A stretch of DNA of 64,000 nucleotides, from the NCBI GenBank assembly GCA_026413225.1, contig CM048576.1, positions 442,501 through 506,500 on the forward strand, read 5' to 3'. Source of the stretch: Otis tarda (lineage: Eukaryota > Chordata > Aves > Otidiformes > Otididae). A program made the translations under genes and the position numbers. Below, in pieces: positions 13,430-38,564 of the stretch (within the stretch, counting starts at the first letter, position 1; the number at the start of each line of letters is the position of its first letter). The notes below the pieces were generated by a model. It was not told the DNA's origin. It did no database searches and worked only from the letters and a program-made list of their open reading frames with translations.

Positions 13430-14810
13430 GCCATGCCCTTGCTGCTTGTTTTCACGCCGACGGGCCTGCAGTCCCTGTTATCAATCCTTTCCTCCTGCAC
13501 CGAGGGCTTCCCGGCCCTCTTGCACCTCGCTGCAGCTCTCCTGCAGCCGCTCGTACGACCCGAGCATCGCGGCAGCAAGGGAGCGGGAGACCGGCTCCAG
13601 GGTTTTTTTCCAGAAGGCTGGAAAGGCTTCCCGCACGCCGCACACGTGCTGCCTGCAGGATCTTCCGCCGAGAAACCCCCTGCTCGGGCGAGACGGGGCT
13701 GAAAAGCAGCGAAAAGTGAGTTTATCGAGGCTTGGACGGCGTCCAGCCGCCAACCGCAGCGAGAGCGCAGCGAAGCGTCGGGGAAGCTCCCCTCATTTGC
13801 AGCGTAATTTAATATTAACAGCTCCTTAAATTGCCCGGCCTTAGACCTAATCTGCGGGATTAAAACCGGCGAACCCAGAGCGTTTCGGCCTCGTCCTGCG
13901 CCCGAACCCTCACTGCTTTTCCCAGCCCTTTCCGAAAAGCCCGAAATACGCCCAAACCACGCCCCAAACACCTCGGATTTGGAGACTTTGCTAAATTTAG
14001 GCTGCTTCCGTGCGCGGCGAAAAGGGATTTTTCCCCCAGAAGGGTTTCGCATGGAAAGGCTTCAGCAGCGCATGGAGCAAGCGGGAAAGAAACACAGCTC
14101 CTATGTTTAAAAATAAAAGAGAAATTGGCTTTTTTTTTTTAAAAAACCCACCCTTGGAACAAAGTTCCTTGGTTTTCGGGCAAACCTACGAGACCAACGG
14201 GCTGCGCTACCCTGTGTTTACCAGCCCTAATTTTATCCCTCAGGAGGTTTCCTGCAGGATGTCATCATTTCCAGGAGCGTAAAACGGGAAAAAAAACAAG
14301 GAAAATGAAGACTGGAAAAGTCCTTGGCGGATTAGAAATTAAACGCCCCAAAAACCCAAACGAGAGCGGGGTTGGCTCAGCCGACGAGTTAAATCACCTG
14401 ATTTGCGGCGGCCGCCCGACACGCCAAGGGCTCCAGGATCGCTCTCAGCGGACGAGCGAGATGGCCAAGACTGGGGTTTTTTTTGGTAAAAATTATCAAA
14501 ATTGTGATCCTTGCGACGCTCCTTCACAGAGCAGGGGTGCTGCCAAATCGCCTTTCCTCCCCGTATGATTTTGGGTTTTTTTTTTCCCCTCCAAATTCCC
14601 TCCTTTGTGCACTATTTGGATGCGAAACCCCTCACGGAGGTGGGAATTGCTGCTTAATTAGAGAACAGCAATGGCTTTAATTAGCGTGTCGCCATGCTCC
14701 CTGCTATTTTGCATGGATTCAAATGAGACGCTCATTAGGGAGCGGGCGCCCGGACAAGCTACGCCCTTTCACCGCACGCTGACCTGATTAACCTCCCCGA
14801 AAGCGAAACA
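13430..14810. other. Unique sequence, no feature recognised
   Basis: Moderately GC-rich DNA between two arrays. No exon, RNA gene or transposon could be recognised. A few T/A homopolymers occur at 14,131-14,142 and 14,575-14,585. Confidence 0.4.
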
Positions 14811-14812
14811 GC

Positions 14813-14915
14813 GCCGGGGTTTTGGCCAACGCCGGGGTTCGGCCAACGCCGTCGTTTTGGCCAACGTCGGGGTTTCAGCCAGCACCGGGGTTTCAACCGA
14901 CGCCGAGTTTTGTGC
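14813..14915. repeat. Short array of GCCAACGCCGGGGTTT-type units
   Basis: Five or so units of 18-21 bp with the core CCAACGCCGGGGTT, drifting to CAGCACCGGGGTTTC and CAACCGACGCC at the right. Confidence 0.75.
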
Positions 14916-15035
14916 CGGGAGGGATCTCGGCTGCTCCCAGCCGGAAGGCGCAGAACCGCTCGCTTCGGCGCGCTCGCCAGCGGGCCTTGTCTTGCCGAGC
15001 CACGCTTCTGCCTTCGCCTGGGTTTTGGCTTTGCA

Positions 15036-15335
15036 ATGGCGTGTTTTCCTCCTTGTGAGATTTCCTTCTTTACAAAGTTTTCTTCCCTGTGAGGTTTTCC
15101 ACCTTGCAAAATTTTCTTCCTTGCAAGTTTTTTCCTCCCTGCAAAGTTTTCCTTCCTTGCACCATTTTTCCTACTTGTAAGGCTTTCTTCCTTGCAAGAT
15201 TTTCCTCCCTTGCAAGATTTTCCTATTGCAAGGTTTTTCCTCCTTGCAAGTTTTCCTTCCTTGCAGGGTTTTCTTCCTCGCAAGGTTCCCTTCTCGCTGT
15301 TTTTCCTCCTCAGAAGGTTTTCCTCCTTTTCCTTT
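15036..15335. repeat. CTTGCAAG pyrimidine-rich minisatellite
   Basis: About 13 imperfect units of roughly 20-24 bp of the form TTTTCCTTCCTTGCAAG. The plus strand is strongly pyrimidine-rich, interrupted once per unit by the palindrome CTTGCAAG. Confidence 0.85.
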
Positions 15336-15339
15336 TAAT

Positions 15340-15425
15340 GATGCTGCCGTTAACGGGGCAGGAGTATGGGGATTTGATGGTCTCCTTGGTTTTCTCCATG
15401 CTGGCGTCGTCGCAGCGAGGGCAAA

Positions 15426-15456
<31 letters not shown>

Positions 15457-16430
15457 CTCCTACCCCGTAATCCCATCGTCTTGTCACGGTTCCCCGGGAA
15501 GCGAGGCTGCTCCAAACAAAGCCCCCAGAGCATCCCAGCTTCCCGGAGTGGGTTTTGCAGCTGTGCCTCGGAGCGTGACCGATTGGGAATGAGCCTTCGC
15601 AGCGCGTCTAATGCCGCTCGGACAGGGAGCCTTTCATCCCCTCGTGGGAGCGAGGCCCCGGCATTGAGCCGGCAGCTCCCGGCGCTCCGGTTCTCGGCGA
15701 TCCCAACCCCGCGGGAGTCGGCCACCACTGCCGCGGCGTCTTTAGGGGTGAGCGCAGTGGGGACCCCGGTCCTCTCCTTGTCCCGCCGCGGGTTTGGGGT
15801 GGGGGAAAGGCCGTGGGTGTGTAGAACGGGGTTGGTGTGGGGCAGGCAAGGGTGGGAGATGCTCCCCATCGCCACGGAATGGTCACCTGCACTCCATGCT
15901 GGTCCGCAGCGGATTCCTCTTCCTGGTCCCCATCATCCCACCCGCAGAAGGTTCCTCATCATGGTTTCCATCACCGATCCCCAGCAGGTACCACGTCCCA
16001 GTTCCCATCACCCCGTCCCAGTCCCCACCACCCCTATCAGGTCCCTTGTCCCAGTCCCCATCACCTTGTCCCTGTCCCCAATGGGTACCTCACCCTGGTC
16101 CCCACCACCCCGTCCTCTCCTCATGTCCCCATCCCACTCCCACCGCGGGGCCAGCCCAGCACCCCAGGGTGCCCCCATTGGCCATCAACGCCCGGGGGTC
16201 TCTTGGGGGGGGTCCTGCTGGGAAGGGGGCAGCCAGTGCCGGCCAGCTGCCTGGTGCCCCTCTACCCATGGTGATGGAGGTGCCATGGGGTGGCACCACC
16301 TGCTGAACGTGCTCTGCAGCGTGGCAGCGCTTGCGTCAGTGGGGAAGCCGAGGCACGGGGCAGGAACGGGTAGGGAGCCGGTGGCAAGTCATACGGGCGC
16401 AAAGGCCGGAGGATGCAGGGGCACGCGCAT
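15340..16430. other. Unique and weakly repetitive DNA, no gene seen
   Basis: Includes a 27-base T-run at about 15,426-15,452 and, from about 15,900 to 16,130, a loose CCCCATCACCCC/CCCAGTCCCC repetition. No splice-bounded exon was found. The frames over this stretch match nothing known to me. Confidence 0.4.
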
Positions 16431-16437
16431 CACCTGG

Positions 16438-16765
16438 GAAGAGGAGATGGAGGTGAAGAGGAGGTGAAGGGATGAGGAGAGGCAAGGTAAGAAGATGATG
16501 AAGATGATAAGATGAAGAGAGAAGAGACAAGATGAGACAGCAGAAGGAGAGGAAAAGAGGAAAGGAGGAGGAGGAGGAGAAAGAGGAACAGGATGATGAT
16601 GAGGAGGAGAAGGAGAAGGAGAAGGAAGAGGAGAAGGAGAAGAGGAGGAGGAGAAGGAGAGGAAGAGGATGATGAAGAGGAGGAGAAGAAGGAAGAGGAG
16701 AAGAAGGAGAGGAGGAGAAGAGAAGAAGGAGAGGGAGAAGAATGAGGACGAGGAGGAGGACGAGA
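16438..16765. repeat. Purine-only GGAGAA tract
   Basis: More than 320 bases almost purely of purines on the plus strand, made of GAGGAG, GGAGAA and GATGAA units. The minus strand is the matching polypyrimidine tract, which creates spurious Ser/Leu-rich frames. Confidence 0.9.
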
Positions 16766-16769
16766 GCTG

Positions 16770-17465
16770 TTGGCTCCAGAGAAGACATCTCCTTGTGAGC
16801 TTTGCCAACCCGTCACTTCAGGGGTTGGCCAGGTTTTTTCTCAGTTTATTTTTTCCCCCAGCGAAAAGTGCCTTTTTGACCCAAACACACGTTTTCATCG
16901 GGAAGGTTTATTTTGGCTGAAAGCCTTTTTTTTTTTTTTCTTATTAAAAAGAAAAATGGCAAGGCTAGTGGGAAGGGTCACTTCTGTAAAACTTTTTTTT
17001 CTTAAAAAAAAAATTCTGGCTTTTTTTTTCATCAGAAATACCTTTGCGGGAGGCTTTGGGAGTGAATCATTCCCAAAATCCCCTGTCCCATGCCGTGCCT
17101 GGTCCTGCCCGACTTTATCATCCCTCCCTGCACCAAACACCCAGTGACAACAACAACAAAAAATCAGACTTCTTAGAAAATACTCGCTTTTTTTTTTCCC
17201 CCAGCAGACCAGAGGATGTTTTTGCCCCGTTTTCCTGTATTTTGGTCATTTAACCCCACGGAGCCGGGCTCAAAAATTGCCCTGATCTTTAGGAAGGTGC
17301 AAGGAACGGCCCCGTGCGGATGCTGGGTTCCTCGGGACATTGGGGTTCCCTCCAAGAGAAGCCTGGACCTGCTAGGGGTGGGACAGACCTCACTGCACCC
17401 CCTTGGTAGGTTCTGGAAGGTGATATGAGGTCTTCGTGGTCCCTGGGACCTCCCCAGCACCCTTC
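16770..17465. other. Unique DNA with T/A homopolymers, no gene seen
   Basis: Nothing recognisable on either strand. Several 8-14 base T-runs and A-runs occur between 16,926 and 17,199. Confidence 0.4.
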
Positions 17466-17469
17466 TGCC

Positions 17470-18030
17470 CCACTGCAGGTTGTCTCCAGCCCTGTCTCCA
17501 GGATGTGCCTCAGGATGACGTCGTGTGTAGCTTCTCCCTGGTCGCGTCTCCAGCCCCATGATGTGGATGAACCTTTGCAGGTAGCGTGTCTCCAGTCCTA
17601 TTCCACGCCTTATCTCCTGGGTGGACCTCAGACCGACGTTGGTAGCTTCTCCCTGCTGTTTCCAGCCCCATCAGATCAACACCACAGGTAGCTCATCTCC
17701 AGCCTGTCTCCAGCCTCATCTCCTGGATGAACCTCAAGCATACATTGCAGGAAGCTTCTCTCCAGCCAGCTTCCAGCCTGATCTCCTGGTGGGACCTCAG
17801 ACTGATGCTGTATTTAGCTTCTGCCCAATCCCATCTCCAGCCCAGTGTCTTGGCTAGACCTCAAACCAATGTTGAGGTTGCTTGGCTCCATCCCTGTCTC
17901 CATGAAGGACCTCAGACCAATGTTGTAGGTTGCTTGGCTCCATCCTTGTCTCCATGAAGGACCCAAACCCAATATTGTAGGTACCTTCTCTCCATCCCCA
18001 TCTTCCTGCAGGACCTCAGACCATCTCCTG
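17470..18030. repeat. About 60-bp degenerate tandem repeat
   Basis: Eight to ten diverged units of 50-65 bp with the pattern CTCCAGCC...TCTCC-TGG-TGGACCTCAGACC-A-TGTTG-TAG. The best pair lies at 17,880-17,985, where TTGCTTGGCTCCATCC and TCTCCATGAAGGACC recur. Confidence 0.75.
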
Positions 18031-18890
18031 CAGCCCCTCTCCACCTTTCTCCGAGCTCCCCAAACCCAACCCACCGCCTCACCTTGCCCAGCAGTGCCCA
18101 TCCCCGACCTCGGCCGGACCCGGCTGGTGGTGGACACCCCTGGAGGGACCAAGGCGATGGCGGAAGGAGAACTGGAGATGGGCGGAGGGGACGGAGCGCC
18201 TTCCAAATTGACACCATATGGCTGTTCCTCGTCCCTGGGCCCAGTAAATAGGTCTTTCACGCTGGGCCGGTTGCCATAGGAGCAAACACGCAGGAAATAT
18301 CCCAGATAACTCGAATCGTGGTGAAAACATATGTTTTGGATAAAACCCGGCAGAAAATGGCCCCGCTTAACCCCTCCCGGGCACCGGTTTAACCCCTTTC
18401 CCCTCTCTCTGTGTGCACGGGGAAACCGAGGCACGCCGGCTCCCCGTCCCCGCGTCGCCCAGCGGTGGGAAAGCTGGTGAGCTCCTGGCGACGGAAGCGT
18501 GATCGCTGGTGGGTCCCCGGCCTCGTCTCGCCGCCGCCTCCTCCTCGACGCTCCTTATCAAGACGGATGGCTGGATGCAAGGCCGCGCGCTCGCTCCGCA
18601 AGCATTCCGCTTTGATTTGCCAAGGAATTTGCTTTGCTTTTGCTTTTTTTCCCCCCCTCCCCTCTTTTTCCAGCCTCGTCCCAACCTTTCCTTATCGCAT
18701 CTGGCGCGCAGCGGGCCCCCGGCGCTCCCCCTGGCCGCCCTCCAAGCGCCGAAGGCGAAGCCGCCAGCCGAGCTGCCGCGGCGCGGGCAGGTTTCCCAGC
18801 GCCACGGCGTCCCGCGAAGCCGGGCCCCGAGCAAACCGATGGGAAGGGGAAACTGAGGCACAGAAAGCCTGAAAAGCTGCTGCGGGTGTC
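18030..18890. other. Unique GC-rich DNA, no gene seen
   Basis: No coding exon recognised. The sequence between about 18,420 and 18,870 is CpG-rich and could be a small CpG island, but no donor or start context is compelling. Confidence 0.4.
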
Positions 18891-18894
18891 GCCG

Positions 18895-19775
18895 GCTCCT
18901 GCAAAGTGGCTTCGTGCATCCCTGTGTGCTGCAAGCATTCCTGTGTGCTGCGAAAGTCCCTGCGTGCTGCTGCAAACGTCCCTGCGTGCTGCAAGAATCC
19001 CTGCGTGCTGCAAACATCGTCGTGTGCTGCAAGCATCCCCGTGTGCCACACGTATCTCCATGCACCAGAAAGATCCCTGTGCTGCAAACATCCCTGCGTG
19101 TTGTGAGCATCGCTGCATCCTGCAAGAATCCCTGCGTGCTGCAGACATCCTCATGTGCTGCAAGCGTCTCCGTGCACCACAGATTTCCCCGTGCACTGCA
19201 ACGCCCTCGTGGGCTGCAAGCATTCCTGTGTGCCGCAAATATCTCCATGCGCTGCACGTATCCCTGCCTGCTGCAAGCACCCCCATGCGCTGCAAGCATC
19301 TCTGCATGCTGCAAACATTCCTGCGTGCTGCTGCAACCTTGAACGCTGCAAACATCCCTACATGTTGCAAACATTGCTGTGCTGCGAGCCTCGCTGCGTG
19401 CTGCCAGCACCCCAGCCCGCTGCAAACATCGCTGCGTGCTGCAAACATCGCTGCGTGCTGCCAGCACCCCAGCCCGCTGCAAACATCGCTGCGTGCTGCA
19501 AACATCGCTGCGTGCTGCCAGCACCCCAGCCCGCTGCAAACATCGCTGCGTGCTGCAAACATCGCTGCGTGCTGCCAGCACCCCAGCCCGCTGCAAACAT
19601 CGCTGGGTGCTGCAAACATCGCTGCGTGCTGCCAGCACCCCAGCCCGCTGCAAACATCGCTGCGTGCTGCCAGCAGCCGTGCACGCCGCACACATCCTGA
19701 CGCGCTGCGAATGGCCTCGCGTCCTGCCGGCATCCCTGCGCCCTGCAACACCTCCTGGCGCCTTTGGCTTCCCTG
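18895..19775. repeat. GCTGCAAACATC minisatellite with a 57-bp higher-order repeat
   Basis: About 880 bp built on the core CATCCCTGCGTGCTGCAA (about 19-28 bp, diverged in the left half). Between 19,401 and 19,680 five near-identical 57-bp units occur, each starting CTGCCAGCACCCCAGCCCGC (19,401; 19,458; 19,515; 19,572; 19,629). Because 57 is a multiple of three and the unit lacks stops, both strands show frames over 400 codons. These are not genes. Confidence 0.9.
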
Positions 19776-19779
19776 TCCC

Positions 19780-21590
19780 ACGAGCAGGATTTGGCACGGA
19801 AGGGTTGCAGCTACGGCACGTGGGAAGGGCCAAACCGCGGGAACGTGGGAGCAAAACCTGGGATGAAGCAGCGATAACCAGCAGGAGGTAAGCCGGCCGA
19901 CCTGGGATTTCTCCCGGTGCCGTCGTGTAAATACTGCTGACGGGAGGAATGTGCAAGCGTGGAGGAGAAATCCCCTTCCGCAGCCGCGGCATCGCCTCGC
20001 TCCTCCCTCGCAGCGGGGATCAGAACCCCTCCAGAGGGTTTTTTTTTTCCCCTCCAATCCTCCCGTGCTATTTTTTTTCCCGTCTTTATTTTGGGGGGGC
20101 GCACATGCCCGGCAAGGTGCACCATCCCCGCGACCCCGCCCGCGATGCCAAGTGATCCCAAACTCATTTTCCCTCTTCAGCTGCTCAGCCCTCCGAGCAA
20201 AGCATGGCAGACGCAATCAATTTAATTTTTCCCTCTTTTTGACGCTTTTTCCAGCCAGTCCCGTCCTCACACCCAAACCCCTGTGCCCGAGGCGGGTGTT
20301 GGTGGGTGCTGAGCCCAGCGAGACGATGCCAAATCAAGGGAGGAATGAAGCAACGAGACAAAACCCTCCGGAACGATGAGGAAAAATGCGTTTTCCCTGC
20401 CGGATCCCCTCGCTTTCCTCCTCTCCGCATCCCCCAAAATCCGGGCAGAGGCCAAATGACGCTCGAACGCCGCTTAAAGGTTCGGTTCCCTGCGCCCTTC
20501 CTGCGTTGCTTTGCTCTTTTCTCCCCCGACGCTCAGCTTGCTCCCTGCCTGGGGGTTGCCAAGCAGTGGAGGGGTTAATTTTTTGGGGGCGCTTTGGGTT
20601 TTTTTAGGGCGTTTTGGGTTTCTTTAGGGCCTTTGGGGGTCCCTACTCGACAGCGAGAGCAGCCTTTTCTCCCCGCCCTGCCCAAGAATGTTTCTGCCGA
20701 TATTAAACCCGACCTGGAGGCATTTTGAAGGAGCGGACTTCCTCGCCAAAAAAATGACCTCAGCCTCTCTGGTTTGGAGCTTTTTTTTTTTTTTTTACCT
20801 TTTTAAAGCATTTTTCTCCCTCTCCTGCCTGCCGGGCAAGAGGCACCGATGGGGTCTCTCACCCGTGGCCCCGCTGTCACCGCCGGGCTGCATCCGCAGC
20901 GCCAGTCCCCTGATTTTGGGTTAAAACCTGCAAATATCCAGTTTTAACCTGCAAATTCTAAGTTTTCCACTGCAAAACCCCCTCCCTGCCGCTGACAGGA
21001 GGATCCAGGGGCCAAACCTGCAGGAAAAACTCCACTGTGCACCATCCTCCGGGTGCTCAACGACCTGCAAAACTCACGTCCCTGATGAAATAAAAGGGGG
21101 AAAAAGCCCAAATAAAAAGCCGTCGTCCGCGATGTTTTCTGGAAGGGTTTTTTTTTGCAGGAGTTTCCTTAACAGGCTCCTCTGTGTTTTTGCTTTTATT
21201 AATGTGGCGGCCTTCCCGAGGCCGCTGCGATGCTTCTGCAAGAGCTAAAACATCTCCCCAGTTAAAAATCCAGCCCCTCCAGCACCTCCACAGTGGGAAA
21301 CGCTGAGGAGAAAGGAGGGAGACACTGGTTTAGAAAGGGAAATGCTGGATTTGGGAGTTTTGGATGGAATTGCTCTGGCTTTAGGGGATTTTTTTTTAAT
21401 TAATATTTGATGTCTTGGACCCTGAGCTGATGGGGGCAGTTCAGAAAACAGAAATGCTTCTGCAAGAAGCAAACCTGTGGCTTGCCAGTCCCTGAAAGGC
21501 TGATGTTAGCGGGAAAATTCCAAATTTGTCCCTAAGAAACAGATGGGGAAGTGGTTCTGGCATTTTTCTCGGCTCCAAGTGGTGCGTCGC
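19780..21590. other. Unique DNA, no gene seen
   Basis: Mostly non-repetitive, with several T-runs (20,039-20,048; 20,071-20,078; 20,781-20,796). No exon or RNA gene could be recognised on either strand. Confidence 0.4.
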
Positions 21591-21594
21591 CATC

Positions 21595-23110
21595 CTGGAG
21601 CTGCATCCTGCATCCCAAATCCTGCAGCTGCGTCCCGTGTCCCGCATCTGCACCTGCACCCTGCACCTGCACCCCCCATTGCTTAATTGCAATTAAAGTA
21701 ATTTGCAAGGTGGGATGCGGGAGAGCGGCGTTCCCAAACCAGCCCGCGTAGGGATGTGGCGGGAAGGTTTCCCCGTCCGCCGGGGGCTCTGTCCCCTCCC
21801 CGAATCACCGCCCCGGCACATCTGGTGGGCAGATGTGGCCACGCGGCCGGGCTCTGCCTCCCAGATGGGAGACAAGCGCTGAGATCCCTGTGTGAGATTC
21901 GAAAGCCATTAATTTTCCCTTGGAAATCCGCAATTCCCGCCTCGTTGCACGCACTCCCCATCTCCGAGGGTGCACAGCCAGGCCTGCGCCACGCCGCTCT
22001 GAGGCTGGATCACCCCTTGTCCTGCACCCCCATCCCGTATCCACACCCTAAATCCCACTTCTGCATCCCACCTCCGACGTCCTGCATCCCACCTCCGCGT
22101 CCCAAATCCTGCTTCTGCACCACATTCCCCGTGCCTGGCATCCTTCAGCTGCACCTTAAATCCCGTTTCCCACGTGGCCTGTCCTGTATCCCACGTCAGC
22201 ATCCTAAAATTCTGCTTCTGCATCCCAAATCCCATGTCCTGCACCTGCATCCTAAATCCCGCATCTCTCCTGTCGTCTCCCGCCGTGTCCTCCATCCCAC
22301 ACCTGCACCCAAAATCCCACGTCTGCAGCCTGGATGCTGTGTCCTGGATCCGTGTCCTGTGTCTGGAAACCTGCCTCAGCATCCTAAATCCATCCTAAAT
22401 CCTAAATCCCACTTCTGCATCCCTACCCTGCATTCTGCATCCGTGTCCTGTACCCTCCACCTGGAAACCTGCGTCTGCAGCCTAAATCCCCCATCCCACA
22501 TCCTGTGTCTGCTTCCTCAATCCTGTGTCTGCTTCCTCAATCCTGTTATTTTTTCCCTAAAGCTCGTATCTGCACCCTAAATCCCGCATCCTGCATCCTA
22601 AATCCTCCGTTCCACATCCTGCATTATATCCTAAATCGTGTCCCCCCTCTGCATCCCCCATCCCGCATCTCCATCCCACATCTGCATCTACATCCTAAAT
22701 CCTCTCCTGTATCTGCATCCCCAAATCCTGTGTCCCGCACCTGTGGCTTGAGCCCTCCATCCCAAATCCTGCATCCCATCTGCATCCCAAATCCTTTGTC
22801 CCATAGCTGCATCCTGAATCCTCCATCCCGTGTCTACATCCTAAATCCTGCGCCCCCTATCTGCATCCTCCGTCCCGCATCCCCATCCCAAATCCTACGT
22901 TCCATGGCCGCATCACGAATCCTCCATCCTGCATCTGCATCCTAACTCCGTTCCACATCCGCATCCTGAATCCTCTGGCCGGCATCCTGCGCCTGCATCC
23001 CAACCCTGCATCCCATCCGCATCCAGATCCTAAATCCTCCATCCCGCATCTGCATCCTCAAATCCCGCACCTGCATCCTCCGTCCCCATCCCAAATCCTC
23101 CATCCCGCAC
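21595..23110. repeat. ATCCTGCATCCTAAATCC minisatellite, 1.5 kb
   Basis: Many imperfect units of about 15-40 bp combining CATCCTGCATC, CATCCCAAATCC, CATCCTAAATCC and CACCTGCATCC. It contains a unique insert at about 21,690-21,990. The plus strand is C-rich and G-poor. CCTAAATCC resembles a telomere unit but is never iterated at 6 bp. Confidence 0.85.
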
Positions 23111-23114
23111 CCCC

Positions 23115-24570
23115 GAATCCCGGGACGCTGCGGGGCGGCCGAAACCAACCTGCGCCCGTGGCGGCGCCATGAATCGGTGATGAGGCGGAGGGGGGAGCCG
23201 CGGCCGCCCCGCCCGCCGATAAATGTTGGTTTAAGGAATTCTGCACGCTCCGGTGCCTCTCTGAGAGCGCCTTGTCCCGGCCGGGGCCGCACAATGGGCG
23301 CTTTCAGGGGCCCGGCTCCGCGCTGCCCCTTTTCACCCGGCTAAATTTTAAAATAAACCTTTTATCCCCCTAGAATTTCCCCCCGAAAGTGGAAAATAAC
23401 CCCCTCCCCAGAGGGAAAAAAAACAAAAAACAAAACAACAAACCAACAAAAATCGATCGCAAATTGGGGTTGAAAATAATTCCCGTGGGATAACCGAGCC
23501 TGGGTAACGCGTGAGAGCCTAGGGGGAGTGCCAGCGGTGCGTGGAAACATTCCCTACGACTCCCCCAAAATAACCAAAAATAGGTGAAATAACCCAAAAT
23601 AATAGGTGAAAACAAAAAAATTTGTTGCTCAAGGGGAGGCTTTTCCCTCGCAGCCCCACTCATGCGGCGAGTTGTGTCCAGCCTCACACTCTCCCAAAAA
23701 AACATTAATTCCCAAGGTATTCCCAAAGTTTTAACATATTTTTTTCTCCTTAAAAATATAAATTCCTGGGGGGAGCGAACCAGAAACCCCTGTATTCAGC
23801 CTAATTATCCCCCCCCGGCCGCAGCCTGTGATCTGCGGGACAATTAAAAGCGCTTAATTCCGCCTGAAAAGCAAACAAGGTCGGGGGGGGCGTCTTCCTG
23901 CTTCCCCCTCGCCCGCTGCCGGGGTCTCGCTCCCCGGCTGCAATAGAAATACGCAATTAAAAAATCGCCGCTAATTGCTTTGCCGAAGGGGGGTTCCCTC
24001 CAGGGAAAACAAAACAAAAAAAGACGAGGAAAGGGATATTAAAAAAAACTAAAGGGGGGAAAAAAAGGGGACAATAAGTAAAAAAGAGCGTTTTCTACCC
24101 CAATAATTAAACCCCGAGGCAGCTTTGGGGAGAAATCGTGGAGGCGTCTCAGGATTTGCACCCTGGGTGGGGTTTTTTTGGGGGGGATGCTCTTTTCTGG
24201 CGGGGGAAGGGGTTAATCCGCAGCTCTTCTCTCTCGCTCCAGTGCTAACAGCCCCTGGCAGCTCTCCCCTCCTCAGCCCTTCCGAAAAGCAATTAAGCGG
24301 GGTCGGAAAATGAGGGCAGCCGCTGAGGGAGAGGGACGGGCGGGGCGGGGGGGTCAGCCCCCAAACCCCGGGCAGGGGTGTAACGAGCCGGTTTGGGGCC
24401 TGCGGGGCTTGGCGGAGATCCCAGAGCGGGATTTCCGCCGGTGGAGCAATGCCGCGCCATCGGTAGGTTTCAGAGTGAACGAGCCCTGCGCTCACCGAGA
24501 CCCCCACCCTCTGCTGGCCGCACCGGGACAGGCCCCAGGGCAGCCTGCGCCTTGCACCGCGCAGCGTCGC
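23115..24570. other. Region just beyond the CHEK1 3' end, no gene seen
   Basis: CpG-rich patches at 23,110-23,300 and 24,300-24,570 flank an A/T-rich middle. No coding exon was recognised. Confidence 0.4.
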
Positions 24571-24590
24571 TTTGTTCCCCCGCCCAGGGC

Positions 24591-24596
24591 TTTATT
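24591..24596 (-). terminator. CHEK1: CHEK1 poly(A) signal
   Basis: TTTATT on the plus strand reads AATAAA on the minus strand, about 160 bp beyond the CHEK1 stop codon. The 3' UTR would therefore be short, with cleavage near 24,575. Confidence 0.75.
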
Positions 24597-24753
24597 GAAT
24601 CTTTAAAATCTAAAAGCGCGCAGTCGGGCGCCTTCGCGGCGTTCGCGTGCTGCCGCCGGAGCCCCAGCGGGAGGAAGAAGAGGAAGAGGAGGCAAAGGAA
24701 GAGGAGGCAAAGGAGTAGGAGGAGGAGGAGGAGGCAGGAGGGGTGCCGGGGGC

Positions 24754-30700
<5,947 letters not shown>

Positions 30701-30819
30701 TCACCCCCCAAAATCGATGAAAAGCAGCGACCCGGCCTCCCCGCCTCCAAAAACCCTCCCCCCACGCCAGCAAAATCACCTCTTTTGTGGTTTTTTTTTG
30801 TTTGGTTGGTTTTGTTTTT

Positions 30820-30825
30820 TTTAAT
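30820..30825 (-). terminator. STT3A: STT3A poly(A) signal
   Basis: ATTAAA on the minus strand, about 230 bp beyond the STT3A stop and about 300 bp before the CHEK1 start codon. No AATAAA on that strand was found nearer the stop. Confidence 0.55.
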
Positions 30826-31054
30826 TACTGGTAATTCCCCGTTCACCGTTATTTCCGATCGGGCGGCTGCTCCGTGCGCGTATAAAAAAATCCCCCCCCG
30901 GCAGGCAGGGACGGCCCACTGCTCCCTGCGCTTACAAACAGTATAAACCAAAAATAAACCAAAAATAAAGCGCCCCCTCCCCAAAAAAACCCCAGATTTC
31001 TGCTTCACAGGCAAAGGCGGGGTCAGTGCGGCGGGCGGCGCGGGCGGCGCCCCT

Positions 31055-38560
<7,506 letters not shown>

Positions 38561-38564
38561 CGTG

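Noticed and set aside
12135-14052. Frames of 378-519 codons on both strands over the CpG island and TGCA array
   Set aside because: Stop-poor GC-rich repeat. The translations are Pro/Arg-rich then Cys/His/Thr-Pro repeats. No splice or start context and no homology recognised.
18367-20216. Two overlapping minus-strand frames of 541 and 552 codons, plus plus-strand frames of over 400
   Set aside because: They run through the 57-bp tandem repeat, whose length is a multiple of three and which lacks stops in several frames. The translation is a repeated Cys/Gln/His/Ala string with no known domain, and both strands are open at once.
21595-23110. Interstitial telomere
   Set aside because: CCTAAATCC is interrupted and not repeated as a 6-bp unit. 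No run of CCCTAA exists.
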